Source: Bretschneidera sinensis (Eukaryota; Streptophyta; Magnoliopsida; Brassicales; Akaniaceae). Taken from it: 64,000 bases of DNA. Location: assembly GCA_023935145.1 (NCBI GenBank), contig CM043699.1:59288638-59352637 (forward strand), read 5' to 3'. This document shows, piece after piece, positions 1-11,270 of the stretch (positions are counted from its first letter, which is position 1; every line of letters starts with the position of its first letter). The notes under the pieces were generated by a model. It saw only the letters and a list, made by a program, of their open reading frames with translations. It had not been told where the DNA came from and searched no databases. A program made the translations under genes and the position numbers.

Positions 1-326
1 GAAAATTTTCAGGTAACAGGCAGGGCAACTAAAATTTAGAGCTGATAGCAAAGAAACTACCCTAAGTAAGTCCCGTGGTTATGGGTATTGTAAGAAAGAA
101 GAAAGCAAAGTTTGTAATAAAATTCTTTTCATGCATTTTGTTATATGTATATATTGTTTCTGAAAGGAGGATGATAAGGTATCTTCTCTGAGAAGAGTTA
201 AGGATTGGATGAAATTTTTCATTTCAGTTGATGTATTTTTGTATTGTTGCATATATGTGTCATTCTAGGATTTCAAAATGTGACAACACCATCCTGAGGG
301 TGGCCAACCTGGGATGGGTCGTTACA
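1..326 (+). repeat. LTR 3' portion, chromovirus family (solo or 3' LTR remnant)
   Basis: From about position 120 to 326 this matches the last 200 or so bases of the Del1 LTRs (1066-1371, 4968-5276): the same TTGTTGCATATATGTGTC block, then the GTGACAACACCATC block and the terminal GATGGGTCGTTACA. It ends in CA at 326 and is not followed by a primer-binding site, so it is a 3' or solo LTR, not a 5' LTR. The first 100 bases diverge from Del1 and the start lies at or beyond the window edge. Confidence 0.7.
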
Positions 327-1060
327 ACGCGACACCTTTGAAGCGGCATGAGGATGGGAATAACCCTCACCCAAACTTGGGAAATCAACAAGATCTTGAA
401 GATTGCAGTGAGCAAGTCCTTTCCAGCTCCTTGGTCATATAGATGGCCTTAAATCTGGCTCAAATTAGACCCACCCTGGTTCACCACCAATGAGCCAATA
501 CACTAGCTATTCTTGAAGATAAAAAAGAAATAGTCACCTCGATATAAAGATTGAAAAGAAATATTCATTTGGACTCGGAACTATCATCAATACAAACCTC
601 AAGCAGGGAGTTTATGGTTGTAGCCAAACTTTATGCCTCACCAACTCTCAGGCTCAGCTCTTAACCGTGTCCGAACCTCTTCTAAGCCTAAATAGCGCCC
701 AGAGAATTATGAGTTGCTTAATGTCCCTTATAATCTGAGATCGTAGACAAATGTGCCATCTCCACTCCGAAGGACAGGCACCCCAACATCTCGAACAAAG
801 TCAGACCTCTGAGGGACCAACTCTCCCGAGACTTCTGCCAAGAGAATTCTATTGAGATGTCCGAAGATCGAGCCCCATAGCAAGAGAATTCTATTGAGAT
901 TTTAGAGACCAACAACTCTCCAATGTTCATTTATGGACACTTATAGGTAGATCTATACTAGCCACTATTTCACCCTCTGAAGAAAACGATATAGATCTAG
1001 CTGAGCACTCCTCATTAGGAACGATCAAGACTTCCTTAAGGTTAGTATGGAAAACTTATG
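327..1060. other. Gene-free stretch between LTR remnant and Del1
   Basis: No supported coding region. This is the left flank of the Del1 insertion; its right continuation begins at 5282, because Del1 carries a GTCCA target duplication. It is therefore probably part of the same Tat-type element as 5282-11270 (inference). A short internal duplication of AAGAGAATTCTATTGAGAT occurs near 840-900. Confidence 0.4.
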
Positions 1061-1065
1061 GTCCA

Positions 1066-1371
1066 TGTAATACCCATGTTCTTAAAGTAAGGATAAAGAA
1101 GTCATTTGATAGATATTACATGGAATTAAAATAATGTATATATGAAAGATTTACTAATGGAAAAAAATTGTAAATATTCATACATAATATGTTGTATAGA
1201 ATGTTTCAGTTGGGATCTTAGTAATGTAACTCTCCTATTGAGGGTTGAAGATTTATGTATATATATAATTTCTGTTGATGTTTTTATATTGTTGCATATA
1301 TGTATCATGCTGGGATTTCTAAACGTGACGACACCATCTCGGGGGTGGCCAACCCTAGATGGGTCGTTACA
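1066..1371 (+). repeat. Del1 5' LTR
   Basis: Starts TGTAATACCCATG and ends GGGTCGTTACA; aligns along its whole length with 4968-5276. The GTCCA target duplication copy lies immediately 5' (1061-1065). Confidence 0.9.
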
Positions 1372-1375
1372 ATTT

Positions 1376-1390
1376 TGGTATCAGAGCATT
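1376..1390 (+). promoter_or_regulatory. Del1 primer-binding site (tRNA-iMet type)
   Basis: TGGTATCAGAGC lies four bases after the 5' LTR. It is the usual plant primer site complementary to the 3' end of initiator methionine tRNA. Confidence 0.85.
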
Positions 1391-1458
1391 AGGTTTTATG
1401 ATTCTGTAGACTGCATAAAAATTTAAAGAAGTGAAAGATTTAAATAAACTACATTTTA

Positions 1459-2690
1459 ATGCAGAGTCTGAGGATGATACATGGATATGCTAGAGCTAGA
1501 GGTAGAGTTCTGAATCATAGAGAACGTGGTAGACCCCCAATATTTAAAAAAGTTGAAGCGAAATGGGAGGTCGAGTCTGTGGTTCATACAAGGGAACAGG
1601 TTGCTAGTACATTTAGTACTAGTAGAGGTGGGAGGGAATCTGATATTAGGAGGGATGATTTGAGAGAAGTTCTTGATTGTGCTATAGAGAGAATTAATGT
1701 AGCAGAAGAAAGGGCTGATAATTTACAGTGGAGATTAAAGGAAAGGGGTTGAATAGAACCTGATGTGGTGAGATAAGAGGCTTATGAAGGAGAGGGTGTG
1801 TTTGCGCATGAGATGCAAGGGGATTATTTTGGGAGATTTATTAAATTTAAACCCTAGTCTTTTAGAGGATCTGTAAATCCTATTGAAGCTGAGTAGTGGA
1901 TTAAACATGTTGAGAAATATTTTGAAGTCTTACTAGTGACAGATAGGCAGAAGGTTGCTTTTGCTTCATTTAAGCTGGAAGGTGAGGTTTCTTAATGATG
2001 GGAGGATATTCTGCCTAGATTGAGTACCTAAGTAGATCAACCATTAACTTAGCATAAGTTTAAGGATGTGTTCTTTGTGAAGTATTTTCCAGATACGTTT
2101 CGAGCACAACAGGATAAAGATTTTATTCATTTAAAGCAGAATACTTTATCTATTGCCGAGTATGATAATAGATTTATAGCCTTTTTGAGGTTTTTACTTG
2201 AGTTAATATGAAGGAAAGGACATGTAAGAGATTTTTAGACGGATTACACTATAAAATTCAAACTAAACTCTCTTACATGGGTATTGAGAATTATGCTATA
2301 ATGGTGGATAAAGCATTACAGATTGAGAAAGATGTGATGGAGTTTAGAGGTAGGAGGGATTGGCTGAATAGGTCTAGATTTGAGGGACCTAGAGGTAGTA
2401 TTAGTATGAGTGTGTAGGGTGGGAGACCACCCCAGAGGGGCGTTCCTTGTCACAAGGAACTGTAATGTAGAATCAGAGGCAAGTAGGATCTGTTACTTCT
2501 GTAGCTCAGAGTAATATTGGTGGGACCCCTAGATTTGGGAGACAAGCTATGGGAACTGGAAGTTATGGTAGAGGAGTAAGTATGCCACCAAGGGGAATTG
2601 GTAATCTGATGTATGATTGAGAGTCAAGAGTTTGCTTTAGATGTAATCAGATAGGGTATCTGTCTCGGAATTGTCCTACTCTGATGTGCT
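1459..2690 (+). pseudogene. gag: Del1 gag remnant
   Basis: The first open segment (1459-1752) starts at an ATG and is the charged, partly coiled-coil N-terminus of chromovirus gag. It is followed, through several stops, by the Retrotrans_gag core around 1860-2420 (recognisable WIKHVEKYFE, then the KYFPDTFRAQQ and FIHLKQ blocks). A zinc knuckle follows near 2634: spacing is C-X2-C-X4-Y-X4-C, so the histidine is replaced by tyrosine. The second knuckle (about 2685-2730) has lost one cysteine pair member, the histidine and the last cysteine compared with Del2. Stops at 1750 and in the core show it cannot give full Gag. Confidence 0.8.
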
Positions 2691-2880
2691 TTGTATATGA
2701 TGAGGGAGGAAATATTACTGTAGATTTTCCAATGGAGAAATCTGTTGAGATAGGTTTTGGGAGTGTTAGGAGAAAACGGGTGGATATAGGTGGTGGATCA
2801 AGGAGTATACAGGGCAGAGGCAGAGGATCAGTAGCTCTAAGAGGATGCGGTGGTCAATTATAGCCCAGAGACAACAGAGT

Positions 2881-3315
2881 CTATGCGTTAACCCAACAGG
2901 ATGAATATGCCACTCCTGATATTGTTATCGATATGGTATATGTTCTTGATAAACCTGCTAGATTATTGATTGATCCTGGTGCAACCAATTCTTTTGCATC
3001 CAATATGTATATGAAATCTATTGATGCTTGTGTTAGTCCTTTGATGCATGTTGTTATTGTTGAGATTCCTACTGGGGATAGTGTTATTATCAAGACAATT
3101 TATCGAGGTTGTGTGATTAGTATGGCTGATAGAGAATTTTAAGTTGATTTGTTCCCTTTAGATATGACAGATTTTGATTTAATTCTGGAGATGAATTGGT
3201 TATTTGCATATCATGCTCGGGTAGATTGTTTTAGGAAGAATGTGTGTTCAAGATACCAGGACAAGAGGAGTTTAATTTTCAGGGAGAACGTAAGACACTT
3301 GCCAACTATCTTATT
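2881..3315 (+). pseudogene. Del1 retropepsin-like protease remnant
   Basis: After the zinc knuckles comes the chromovirus protease domain: the RLLIDPGATNSF motif near 2960 carries the catalytic aspartate in D-P-G context (Del2 has the same D-P-G), and about 70 residues on comes the DLILEMNWL block. One frame stop separates the two halves (3140). The domain runs out at about 3310, where the sequence jumps from the post-protease linker straight to the end of RNase H; everything between is absent. Confidence 0.75.
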
Positions 3316-3330
3316 TCGATTTTCTGGGAA

Positions 3331-4913
3331 GGTTAATCTAGTAGCCGATGTATTGAGTAGAAAGTCTACAGGGAAATTAGCTGCTATTGGGAGTCATGAT
3401 ATTAGCTTAATGGTATAACTGAGAGAAATGAGAATGTAGTTGAATATTAGTGATAGAGGAGTATTGATGGCAAATATGGTGGTATAATCTTCTATTATTG
3501 ATCGCTTATTACAGATGCAGAGTAGAGATGACAGGATAAAGAAGATCAAATGGGAAATATTGAATGGAAAGCCGACTGGGTTTAGAATTAGAGAATATGG
3601 TATGGTGGTATTGGGACATAAAGTTTGTGTTCCCAATGATGTTGAGATGAGAAAGCAGATACTAAGAGAGGCTCATAATTCTATGTATTCTATGCAGTCG
3701 GGTAATAATAAGATGTACAGGGGGTTGAGACAAAATTATTGGTGGTTAGGGATGAAGAAGGATATAGCTGAGTATATTTTTAGATGTTTGACTTGTCAAT
3801 AAGTGAAGTCTAAGAATAGACATCCGATAGGTTTATTACAGCCTCTTCCAGTACCTGAATAGCCATGGGAGAATGTAAGTATGGATTTTATTTTTAGATT
3901 TTCCCGTACCCAAAGAGGTAATGATGCTATATGGGTTATAGTGGATAGACTTTCTAAGTCTTTGCATTTCTTTTCTATTAAAACTACATGGAGTCCTGAA
4001 AAGTAGGTTGAATTGTATGTAGTGGAAATTGTGAGATTACATGGAGTATCTTTAAATATTGTATTAAACAGGGATTTTAGGTTTAGTTCTAGATTTTGGA
4101 GAGTTTTTTCAAAAAGCTATGGGTACGCAATTGCAGTTTAGTACAACTTTTCATCCACAAAGTGATGGGTAGATAAAGAGAATCATCAGAATACTAGAAG
4201 ATGTGCTGAGGGCAAGTGTATCGAGTTTTCAATGAGATGGGATGCTTATTTACCTTCGATCGAGTTTGCATACAATAATCAGTATCAAGCTAGTATTGGG
4301 ATGGCACCATTTGATGCTTTATATGTTAGAAGGTGCAAAACTCCAGTATGTTGGGAAGAAGTTGGAGAAAGAAAGGTATTCGGTCTAGAAATGATAGATT
4401 TGACTACCAAGAGGATCAAACTAGTTAGAGAACCTTAGAGCAACACAGAACAGAAAAAAGGGATATGCTGATAATAGAAGATGGCCTCTTGAGTTTCAGG
4501 TTGGTGACTGGGTGTTTTTAAAGATATCTCCATGGAAGGGTGTATTGAGATTTAAAAAGAAAGGAAAATTGAGTCCAAGATTTGTGGGGCCATATGAGGT
4601 AATCGAAAGAGTTGGACCAGCAGCATACAGATTGGATTTGCCTCCAGAGTTAAAGTAATTACACAATATGTTTCATGTTTCACTTTTGAGACATTGTTTA
4701 CATGATGAATCCCATAATATTTTGAATCAGGTTGTAGAACTTTAGAAAGATTTGACCTTTATGCAAGTACCAATCATAATTCTAGACAGAAAGGAACAAG
4801 TTTTGCATAATGAAGTTATTCCTTTGATTCAAGTATTATGGTAGAATAAATATGTTAAAGAAATTACTTAGGAACATAAGGCAAGAATAAGGAAAGAGTA
4901 CCCCCAGTAATTT
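3331..4913 (+). pseudogene. Del1 integrase with chromodomain (RNase H tail to pol end)
   Basis: Begins with the last RNase H motif (VNLVADVLSRKS, canonical ...PDALSRKS), then the linker and the zinc-binding H2C2 region near 3669-3800 (GLRQNYWWLGMKKDIAEYI, then C-X2-C). The catalytic core follows: D in SMDFIF (3877), a second catalytic site reading LNRDFRF where family members have SDRDPRF (so Asp to Asn), and a later region open at 4232-4438. The C-terminal block 4520-4700 (SPRFVGPYEVIERVGP) precedes a chromodomain at 4740-4910 (ILDRKEQVLHNEVIPL) with internal stops. At least eight stop codons make this non-functional. Confidence 0.85.
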
Positions 4914-4929
4914 CATGAGTTAGGTAAGA

Positions 4930-4967
4930 AAATTTCGGGGACAAAATTTTTATAAGGTGGATAGAAT
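4930..4967 (+). promoter_or_regulatory. Del1 polypurine-tract region
   Basis: The sequence between the pol stop and the 3' LTR contains TTCGGGGACAAAATTTTTAT followed by AAGGTGGATAGA, the layout seen at the 3' end of Del/Tekay elements. Del2 has the corresponding sequence at 18769-18800 on the other strand. Confidence 0.55.
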
Positions 4968-5276
4968 TGTAATATTCGTGTTCTTAAAGTAAGGGTAAAG
5001 ATGTAATTTGATAGATATTACATAGAATTAAAATAATTAATACATGAAAGATTTACTAATGATTTTTTCTGTGTGTAAATATTCATGCATAATATGTTAT
5101 ATATGATGTTTTAGTTGAGATCTTAATAATGTAACTCCTCTGTTTAGGGTTGAGGATTTATGTATGTATATAATTTCAGTTGATGTTTTTATATTGTTGC
5201 ATATATGTGTCGTGCTGAGATTTTAAAATGTCACAACACCGTCTCGGGGGATGCTAACCTAAGATGGGTCATTACA
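4968..5276 (+). repeat. Del1 3' LTR
   Basis: TGTAATATTCGTG to GGGTCATTACA; aligns with the 5' LTR with scattered differences, indicating an old insertion. Followed at once by the target duplication GTCCA (5277-5281). Confidence 0.9.
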
Positions 5277-5281
5277 GTCCA

Positions 5282-5916
5282 CCCCCTTGATATCTATTGA
5301 ATAAGATGAATAAGCCCAGAGCTCGCTCAACTTCACACTACAAGTTAATGAATTGCCTTGGAAACACCTCACTAACCAAGGTAAGAAGCTCGAATAAAAA
5401 GATTCTAGTCAATAGTCTTTGGGCCTTAGGTTTTAGTCACCACTTGCCCAGTGAACTTTTTAACAACTCTCTTCATCTGGATAGAAAAGACCACATCAAT
5501 AGAAGCAAACTAAACTTGCGAGCGAGAAGATCAGAAAACACTTAGACTCAACTTGCTCATCATCAAATACTCAAGGTGAGAGCAAGCATGTCAAACTCAA
5601 CCTATCTAGAGGTCATGTATCTCAAAGGTGTGTTAACTCAGAAAGAAACTTAGGTTGAAAAAAGGGTCTAAAGGCCCCATTCAAATAAGCCTGATCACTA
5701 CTCTAACCAAAGGCAGAAGAAACAAGAGCAAAATACATAGTCCTGACACTTGTATAAGTTTTTATAAACTTTACTCAATAGAAATAATGGAAATATAAAG
5801 ATAAAGGAAGTAAAATGAAAACATTTCATTCAATATATATATATATATATATCAGAAGACTCTGAGGCCAAAAAATACAGGGAAAGAAAGAAAAAGCTAA
5901 TAGTCCTATCCTATGA
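5282..5916. other. Gene-free stretch; includes a short (TA)n run
   Basis: No supported gene. A pure TA dinucleotide run lies at about 5832-5852. The sequence leads into the 3' end of the antisense accessory ORF. Confidence 0.5.
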
Positions 5917-8197
5917 CTACAACTTTTCTTCCCCAGCCTTCTCAGCAACCTTATCCTTCTCAGCCCCCCTCAGTGACATGTGCTACTTCAGTTGCGTCAC
6001 CCCCTGTCTATCTCTTGGGAGGGTTAGGAATCTCTAAGCTGGCCTAGTCAAGATTAGGCCATCTCTTAGCACACTTTGGTGTAGTTGTGTCAAAGCCCTC
6101 AACATAATACTCTAAAACTTCTTTTAGGACATCCTCTTTATAGCTTTCAGAGCTATGATACTTCTATGTAGCAAATACCTGAGACTGGGCTAGTTGGGAT
6201 CTCAGCTCTTCATCAATGCCTTAAAGTCGAGTCACCTTAGCTCCAAGATGGCTCTCAACTTCAGAAAGCTTGGCGATCTTAGAAACAAGCTACCTCCTGA
6301 CGTCGTGAAGTCTTGCCACCTAGGATTTCAAGTGTGCCACCGTCTTCCAGGTAGTCAAATAGTTGGCATTGGCAGTAGCCAGAGAAGTATGCAACTTCTC
6401 TTTCTCAAGCTCCAGATCGTTGACTTGGCTAAAGAGGGCATCTCTTTGTATACTACCCTATTTTAGTCGTCTTGTACGATCCTCATCACTCTGCCAAAGT
6501 CCTGCAATAGTATTATTCATGGACTGGATGGAGTGGCTCAAGAAGAAAGCATATATGCCAGCATGTACCAAAGATAAACCAATCAGAAAGAGCCAAGAAG
6601 GAAAACATAGAACTAATAAGTCTCAAATAAATATTCCTTACCTTGTAGCAATGGTCCAAAGTGTTGACCATCAGTAGATGAGAGGTCATAGACTTCATTA
6701 GATCAACGTCTCTAAGAAGGACAAAACTTCTTAACCACTGACATACAATGCTTATGCTGTCAAAAGCTGAGTTTGTGCGCCTCACCTTTTAGTTCGGACA
6801 GTAAGTTTCGAAACTTCAGTTAGAAGTAGGAGTATATCCTTCAAGGGCATATGAAGAACCCTTGAGAATAAGAACGAAATTCTCAAGGGAAGTAGAAGAG
6901 CCCCTGAGAATAAAAGTTGAGTTCTTAAGGATAGTAGGAACTGAGTTCAGGGGGGTGATAGCAAGGACAACTCCAAAGGGAAGAGCCCTCTCGTTACCAT
7001 CCTCCATGTCAGTCCCCTATGAAGCCTCAACCTCTTGACCCAACTCCTCGACTGTCTACTCCTCAATAGCAGGAACCTTAGCCCTCTACACCTTGAATCG
7101 TTGGACCTTGATTTATTGAACCTCAGCCAGCTGCACAATAATCTCCTCAGCCTTAGAGCTCCTCACCCCAACCTGCTGAGTAGAAGGCTTCTTTATCCTA
7201 GCCCTCTTCCTCCTAGATTGACTAGAAGGGGAAAACTTTACAACTTTAGCTTTCTCCTCTCACTGGCCATCCTAGCCACTTCAGTTGAGTTGATTATGTT
7301 GTCTTGTGCAAAAGAAAGATCATCAGATTAGAAGAAATCAATAGGTATCAATAAAAATAATGAAAAATAATAAAATGAAAACGGCCTGAAGCAACTCTCC
7401 ACTACCATTAGGAGAGCTAGGGGTATGCAAACTAAGTTGATGGACCCTCAATAATGACTTATCAGTGAGGTCCTTATTAGACATCCTAGGTTTGGCCCTT
7501 AAGACCTCATCAATCGCCCACTACTCCTCATCACTCAAGGAAGAAGGTTCTATTATATCAAGTATTCCTCGGAGTTTGACTCCAGTAGAACCTAATGGAA
7601 TTTTGGACCCTCTATGAAAAAGAACCATTCCTTCTAGCTCATAATCGACGAAAAAGTATCCAAAATCATCCTTTCGTTCCTTGGGCAGAAGTTGAACCAC
7701 CCATTATCAGCATGTTTCTTTAGGATGTAGATCCACCTAAACATTTTCACCTTAGAATTTACGTCTCCCTTACTGAACCTAGTGTGCTTCTTCAAAGCCA
7801 GCACAAACTCCCCAATGTACTTCATCCTATTGGGGGATAATTAGGTAGGGCAAATACCATAATAGTTTATAATCTCCCTAACATCAGGATCAATAGGGAC
7901 TCTCAACCCCACCTTCAAATGATCAAGGTAACAATAGAAAGAGTACGACTCATTGTCTCTTAGAAGAGCACAAGGCCTCCCGTCAGGGCTAGGATGCTAA
8001 CTCTCCATTGAAAAGAATAAAATAACCTAGTGGATATAGTAATTTTTTGAAATTTGGTTGGGAATCCCCCTAGCCTGAAAAACCCCACTAGCGGAAGCCA
8101 CTGTTACCTCTTGGGAAAACTACTCTCCATTTTCAGAACTAACCTATCTCCTCTCAGTCCTCATCTTCTTAGACCTACTAGCCCCAGAAGCAGATAT
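5917..8197 (-). pseudogene. Antisense accessory ORF, plant 'putative gypsy-type transposon' protein family
   Basis: On the - strand a degenerate reading path of roughly 760 codons runs from about 8197 to the stop at 5917-5919. The N-terminus reads SASGASRSKK and the codon in the usual ATG place is ATA. The best-preserved part is 7980-7634 (DNESYSFYCYLDHLKVGLRV, DPDVREIINYYGICPT, then RWIYILKK...GWFNFCPR), the conserved domain of the abundant plant family annotated as putative gypsy-type transposon. Further on are the MVNTLDHCYK block (about 6680), a predicted coiled-coil region (about 6500-6200) and a Lys/Glu-rich tail. There are several stops and at least one G-run frameshift. Function is unknown; in maize Grande the comparable gene is reported to encode a nuclear protein made from its own promoter. 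Confidence 0.65.
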
Positions 8198-8400
8198 GAT
8201 GCAAAAGTAAAAGAAGAAAAAAAGGAGAAGCTTACAAAAAATGAGAAAGAAGAGACCTGAAAGCTCGAGAAAGCTCAAAGAAACTCGAAAGAATAAGAAG
8301 ACTCTTGAAGAACTCTAAGGAATTTGGGAAACTTAACGCTCTGAAAACTACACAGTAAGCAAGGTTGAGAAGAGGAAAAAAAATTGAAAAACAGAGGGCC

Positions 8401-8415
8401 CCTTAAATAGCCTCT
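8401..8415 (-). promoter_or_regulatory. TATA-like box of the antisense accessory ORF
   Basis: On the - strand CTATTTAAG lies about 205 bp before the presumed ORF start and is followed by a pyrimidine-rich leader (8380-8200, many TCTTC/CTTTC runs). TATA box plus CT-rich leader plus ORF suggests an independent promoter. Tandem repeat arrays lie directly upstream (8713-9800). Confidence 0.45.
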
Positions 8416-8712
8416 ACCATGTGAACCGTTGCCATGACGTGTGGTTAATGTGCCCCTTATGCTGACATGACAAAAAATGCTTTGGACAGTTGAAGTGTTC
8501 ACTTATCATTAATATGATAACTCATAGAGACTCCTCGATAAAAGAAAATGTCTTATTTGAACGCATGGGCTTGAAAATAAAAAGTAAAATGGTAGCCATT
8601 GGGCCAAACAAATCTAAGCCTAAAGACAAGACGATTACGAAGCCCGACCGTATAGCCGCACGGTCCTATCAAAGCCCAGTTAAGTCAACAAATCAAGTTT
8701 TGCCTCAAAAGA

Positions 8713-9213
8713 TTGACTACAATCCACAATTCCTCTCGATGTGGAACTAAGCGCTCCCAAAGCCATAAAGTTCCAGCCAAGTCAACAGGAATCGAGACTC
8801 CAGTCAACATCCATGATCAAAAGTTGACTACAGTCCACAATTCCTCTTGATGTGGAACTAAGCGCTCCCAAAGCCATAAAGTTCAATCCCGCTCAACAAG
8901 AATCGAGACTTCAGTAGTATCCATTGTCAGAATTGGACTACACTCCATAATTCCTCCCAAGGTGGAACTAAGCGCTCCCAAAGTTATACAGTTTCACCCC
9001 GAATTATAGGAATCGAGACTCTAGTCAACATTCATGATCAAAAGTGTCTACAATCCAAAATTCCTCCCGATATGGAACTAAGCACTCTCGAAGCCATAAA
9101 GTTCTAACTCGGTTAATAGGAATTGAGACTCTAGTCAACATCCATGATTAAAAGTGGACTATCGTCCATAATTCTTTCTGATATTGAACTAAACGCTCCC
9201 GAAGCCATAAAAG
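8713..9213 (-). repeat. Tandem array, 110-111 bp unit, about 4.5 copies
   Basis: The landmark CCACAAT (or variants) recurs at 8724, 8835, 8945, 9055 and 9166, giving periods of 111, 110, 110 and 111. Units share the blocks GTGGAACTAAGCGCTCCCAA, AGCCATAAAGTT, GAATCGAGACT and CATGATCAAAAG. The array is upstream of the accessory ORF promoter and between it and the 3' LTR. Strand is given relative to the ORF. Confidence 0.85.
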
Positions 9214-9215
9214 GA

Positions 9216-9800
9216 ATTACGGCTCTTAAAAGGTCACACCCTCAATTCCCACTATAATAGAGTTGTACCTTTAGCAATATGATTCCCAACGAAGTAGAAC
9301 TACGGCTCTTAAGCCTCTCTGTTCACTCTAGCAGAAAAGAAATTACAGCCTCGATCACACTCCTACTAAAATGGGATAAGGACATCGGCCATGCAAATCC
9401 CCATAAGAAGGAATCACCGTTTCTACATCAAACAACTCCAAGGGAAATCCAGACCCATACCCTCAATTCCTACTAAAGTGGAGTTATGACTTCAATCCAT
9501 ATGATTCACGTTGAAGTAGAACTACGACTTTTAAATCTCATAGTTCGCTAAAGTATAAGAGGATTTTTGGCTTTAGTCACACTTCCACTTAAATTAGGTG
9601 AGGCCCCAACGATGCATACCCTCTAGAAGAAAAGTATTACAACTTTTATGGAAAAACAAGTCCTAATCTAGCTTAAAAAAGAATCACAGTTCACGCCCTG
9701 CAATCTCTACTACAGTAGAGCTGTGACTTCAGCTACGTAATTCCCGTCGAAGTAAAACTACGACTCTTAAGCCTCATAGTTCACTCGAGAAGAATAGGAA
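9216..9800 (-). repeat. Second tandem array, about 222-236 bp unit
   Basis: The landmark GAAGTAGAACTACG (with variants) recurs at 9291, 9513 and 9749, and each unit also holds CAATTCC-(C/T)-ACTA and CATAGTTCACT blocks. Units are diverged. Individual sub-blocks (GGAATTACGACTCT) resemble those of the 110-bp array, so one array may have grown from the other. Confidence 0.65.
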
Positions 9801-10655
9801 TTACGACCTCGGTCAAACTACTATTAGAGTAGAATTGAGGGTCTGACCATGTCAATCCTCCAGAAGAGGAACTATGACTCTCATGCCTCACAATTCCATA
9901 CAACTAGAAGAAGGATAAGACTTTAGTTCATAACTCATACCAATGTGGAACTATGGTTTTGAAAACCATAAAATTCTACCAAAAACTATGAGAGTTAAAA
10001 ACTTCAATCGCATAACCCCAACAAAGCATGGTTTCAGTTATAGAATCCTTGCCAAAGAGGAAGATTGGTTTCAGTCCCTTAAAGCCCCACTACATGGAAT
10101 TACGATTCTAAAAAATGTAAAATTTCACCCTGAAGTGGTGGGATTCTAGCAAATGAAATCCCTACCAAAAAGAAGATTAAAGTTTCTTACAGCCATAAAA
10201 TCAAATAAATCAAGGATTACAACTTTAGTTCGACGATCCCTAATTAAATAGGGATTATGACTTCAACCAGACAGATACTCCCTGAGCTTAAGTAAAGGCT
10301 TTTAAAACCACACGACCTCACTACTAGTCAAAAGGAGCAATGACTCCAGTTATGTTAATCCTCTCCAAAACTGACTATAGCCAATAAGACTTATCCTAAC
10401 ATAAGGATGAGTGCTTTTGAAGTCCCACATGCTTCCCTTTAAAGGAGACAAATCTTCAAGCATATAGTTTTTACCACGTGAGAACTAAAGCTTAAGCCAT
10501 ATAGTTCTAACTAGTGTGGAATCAAAACTTCAAATGCAAAATTCTTAGCAAAATAAAAGCAAATCCCTCAAAGTACAACACTTTGGGTAAAAATCTTGGC
10601 TTCGGTCCCATTACAGTAGTAGAATATATCTCTACTCCCTTAAGAATCTCTTTAG
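9801..10655. repeat. Decayed continuation of the repeat arrays
   Basis: Short blocks such as GGAATTACGA, CATAAAATTC and TGGAACTA keep recurring, but no steady period can be read. No gene seen. Confidence 0.4.
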
Positions 10656-10659
10656 ATAT

Positions 10660-11270
10660 CTCTAGAGAGGGGGAGCAAATGATGTGAAAAAAATCACTAG
10701 ATCCAAAGAGAACCGGACACATGGACTGCTACTTTCTGGATGGTAACCTATCCCGCTTGCAATTATGAACACATGATTCCATACCCTGAAGACTCTGACC
10801 TTGATATAAGAACTCATGAGCATAAGCTACTTCCCTCAAGCAAAGGTCATCTCACAATAGGTAGAAGTTCCCTCATGTAAAGCATAGGTCATCTCCCTGC
10901 ATAGCTCAAGGGACCTGTGCCTACTAGGGGTCACTTCCAAGCTTTATCTCACATCGGAGTTTTAAAGCCCAAGACCGCTATGCCTACATAAAGAGCCTCT
11001 AGCATGAAAAATATAAGAAGAAAGGGTAACAAAGAGAGACGAAGAACATATATAGAGTAGAAAGAGATACATTAAAAAGCCCATATAAAAGGCAGTAAAC
11101 ACACGAGGAATAAGGAGAATCACTCGATTCCCCTTTCCTACCATACACTCCTCTACCTCGGTATCCTCCTAATCACTTCCTTACCTCTATTGATTTAATC
11201 ATTAGAGGGTCCTCCTTGAAGCACAATGCTATGACAGACTTATCTTGTAGATGCTTACATTCGCCAAACA
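10660..11270 (+). repeat. Tat-type 3' LTR with preceding polypurine tract
   Basis: AGAGAGGGGGAGCAAA (10663-10679) is a good polypurine tract and is followed by TGATGTGAAA at 10680, a normal LTR start. Inside the LTR there is a TATA-like CCATATAAAAGG at about 11082, and near 11180 the TTGATTTAATCATTAGAGGG block that resembles the R/U5 signature of Tat-lineage LTRs. The 3' end is placed near CA at 11270 but is uncertain, since no second LTR copy is in the window. Confidence 0.55.

Larger units (their letters stand above)
1066..5276 (+). mobile_element. Del1: Ty3 chromovirus (Del/Tekay-like), complete ends, RT/RNase H deleted
   Basis: Two LTRs of about 306-309 bp (TGTAAT...TTACA) bound an internal region of 3.6 kb. 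A perfect 5-bp target duplication GTCCA sits at 1061-1065 and 5277-5281. The tRNA-iMet primer site, gag with two zinc-knuckle positions, a retropepsin-like domain, integrase and a C-terminal chromodomain place it in the chromoviruses. Reverse transcriptase and most of RNase H are missing between about 3315 and 3331, so the copy is non-autonomous; many stops and frame breaks show age. It is inserted in the Tat-type element that resumes at 5282. Confidence 0.9.
5282..11270 (+). mobile_element. Tat-type Ty3 element, 3' part, with antisense accessory ORF
   Basis: Read on the + strand the order is: gene-poor DNA, an antisense ORF (8197-5917), long tandem arrays, a purine-rich tract, then an LTR ending near 11270. 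This is the 3' layout of Tat-lineage (Grande/Ogre-like) elements, some of which are known to carry antisense accessory genes between pol and the 3' LTR. No gag or pol of this element is visible; they would lie left of the window or have been lost. The assignment rests on layout plus the ORF family, not on a reverse transcriptase. Confidence 0.5.

Noticed and set aside
1376..1390. tRNA-like sequences at primer sites (also 27493, 39987, 51692, 62949)
   Set aside because: They match only 12-19 bases of the tRNA 3' end and lie next to LTRs; they are primer-binding sites, not tRNA genes.
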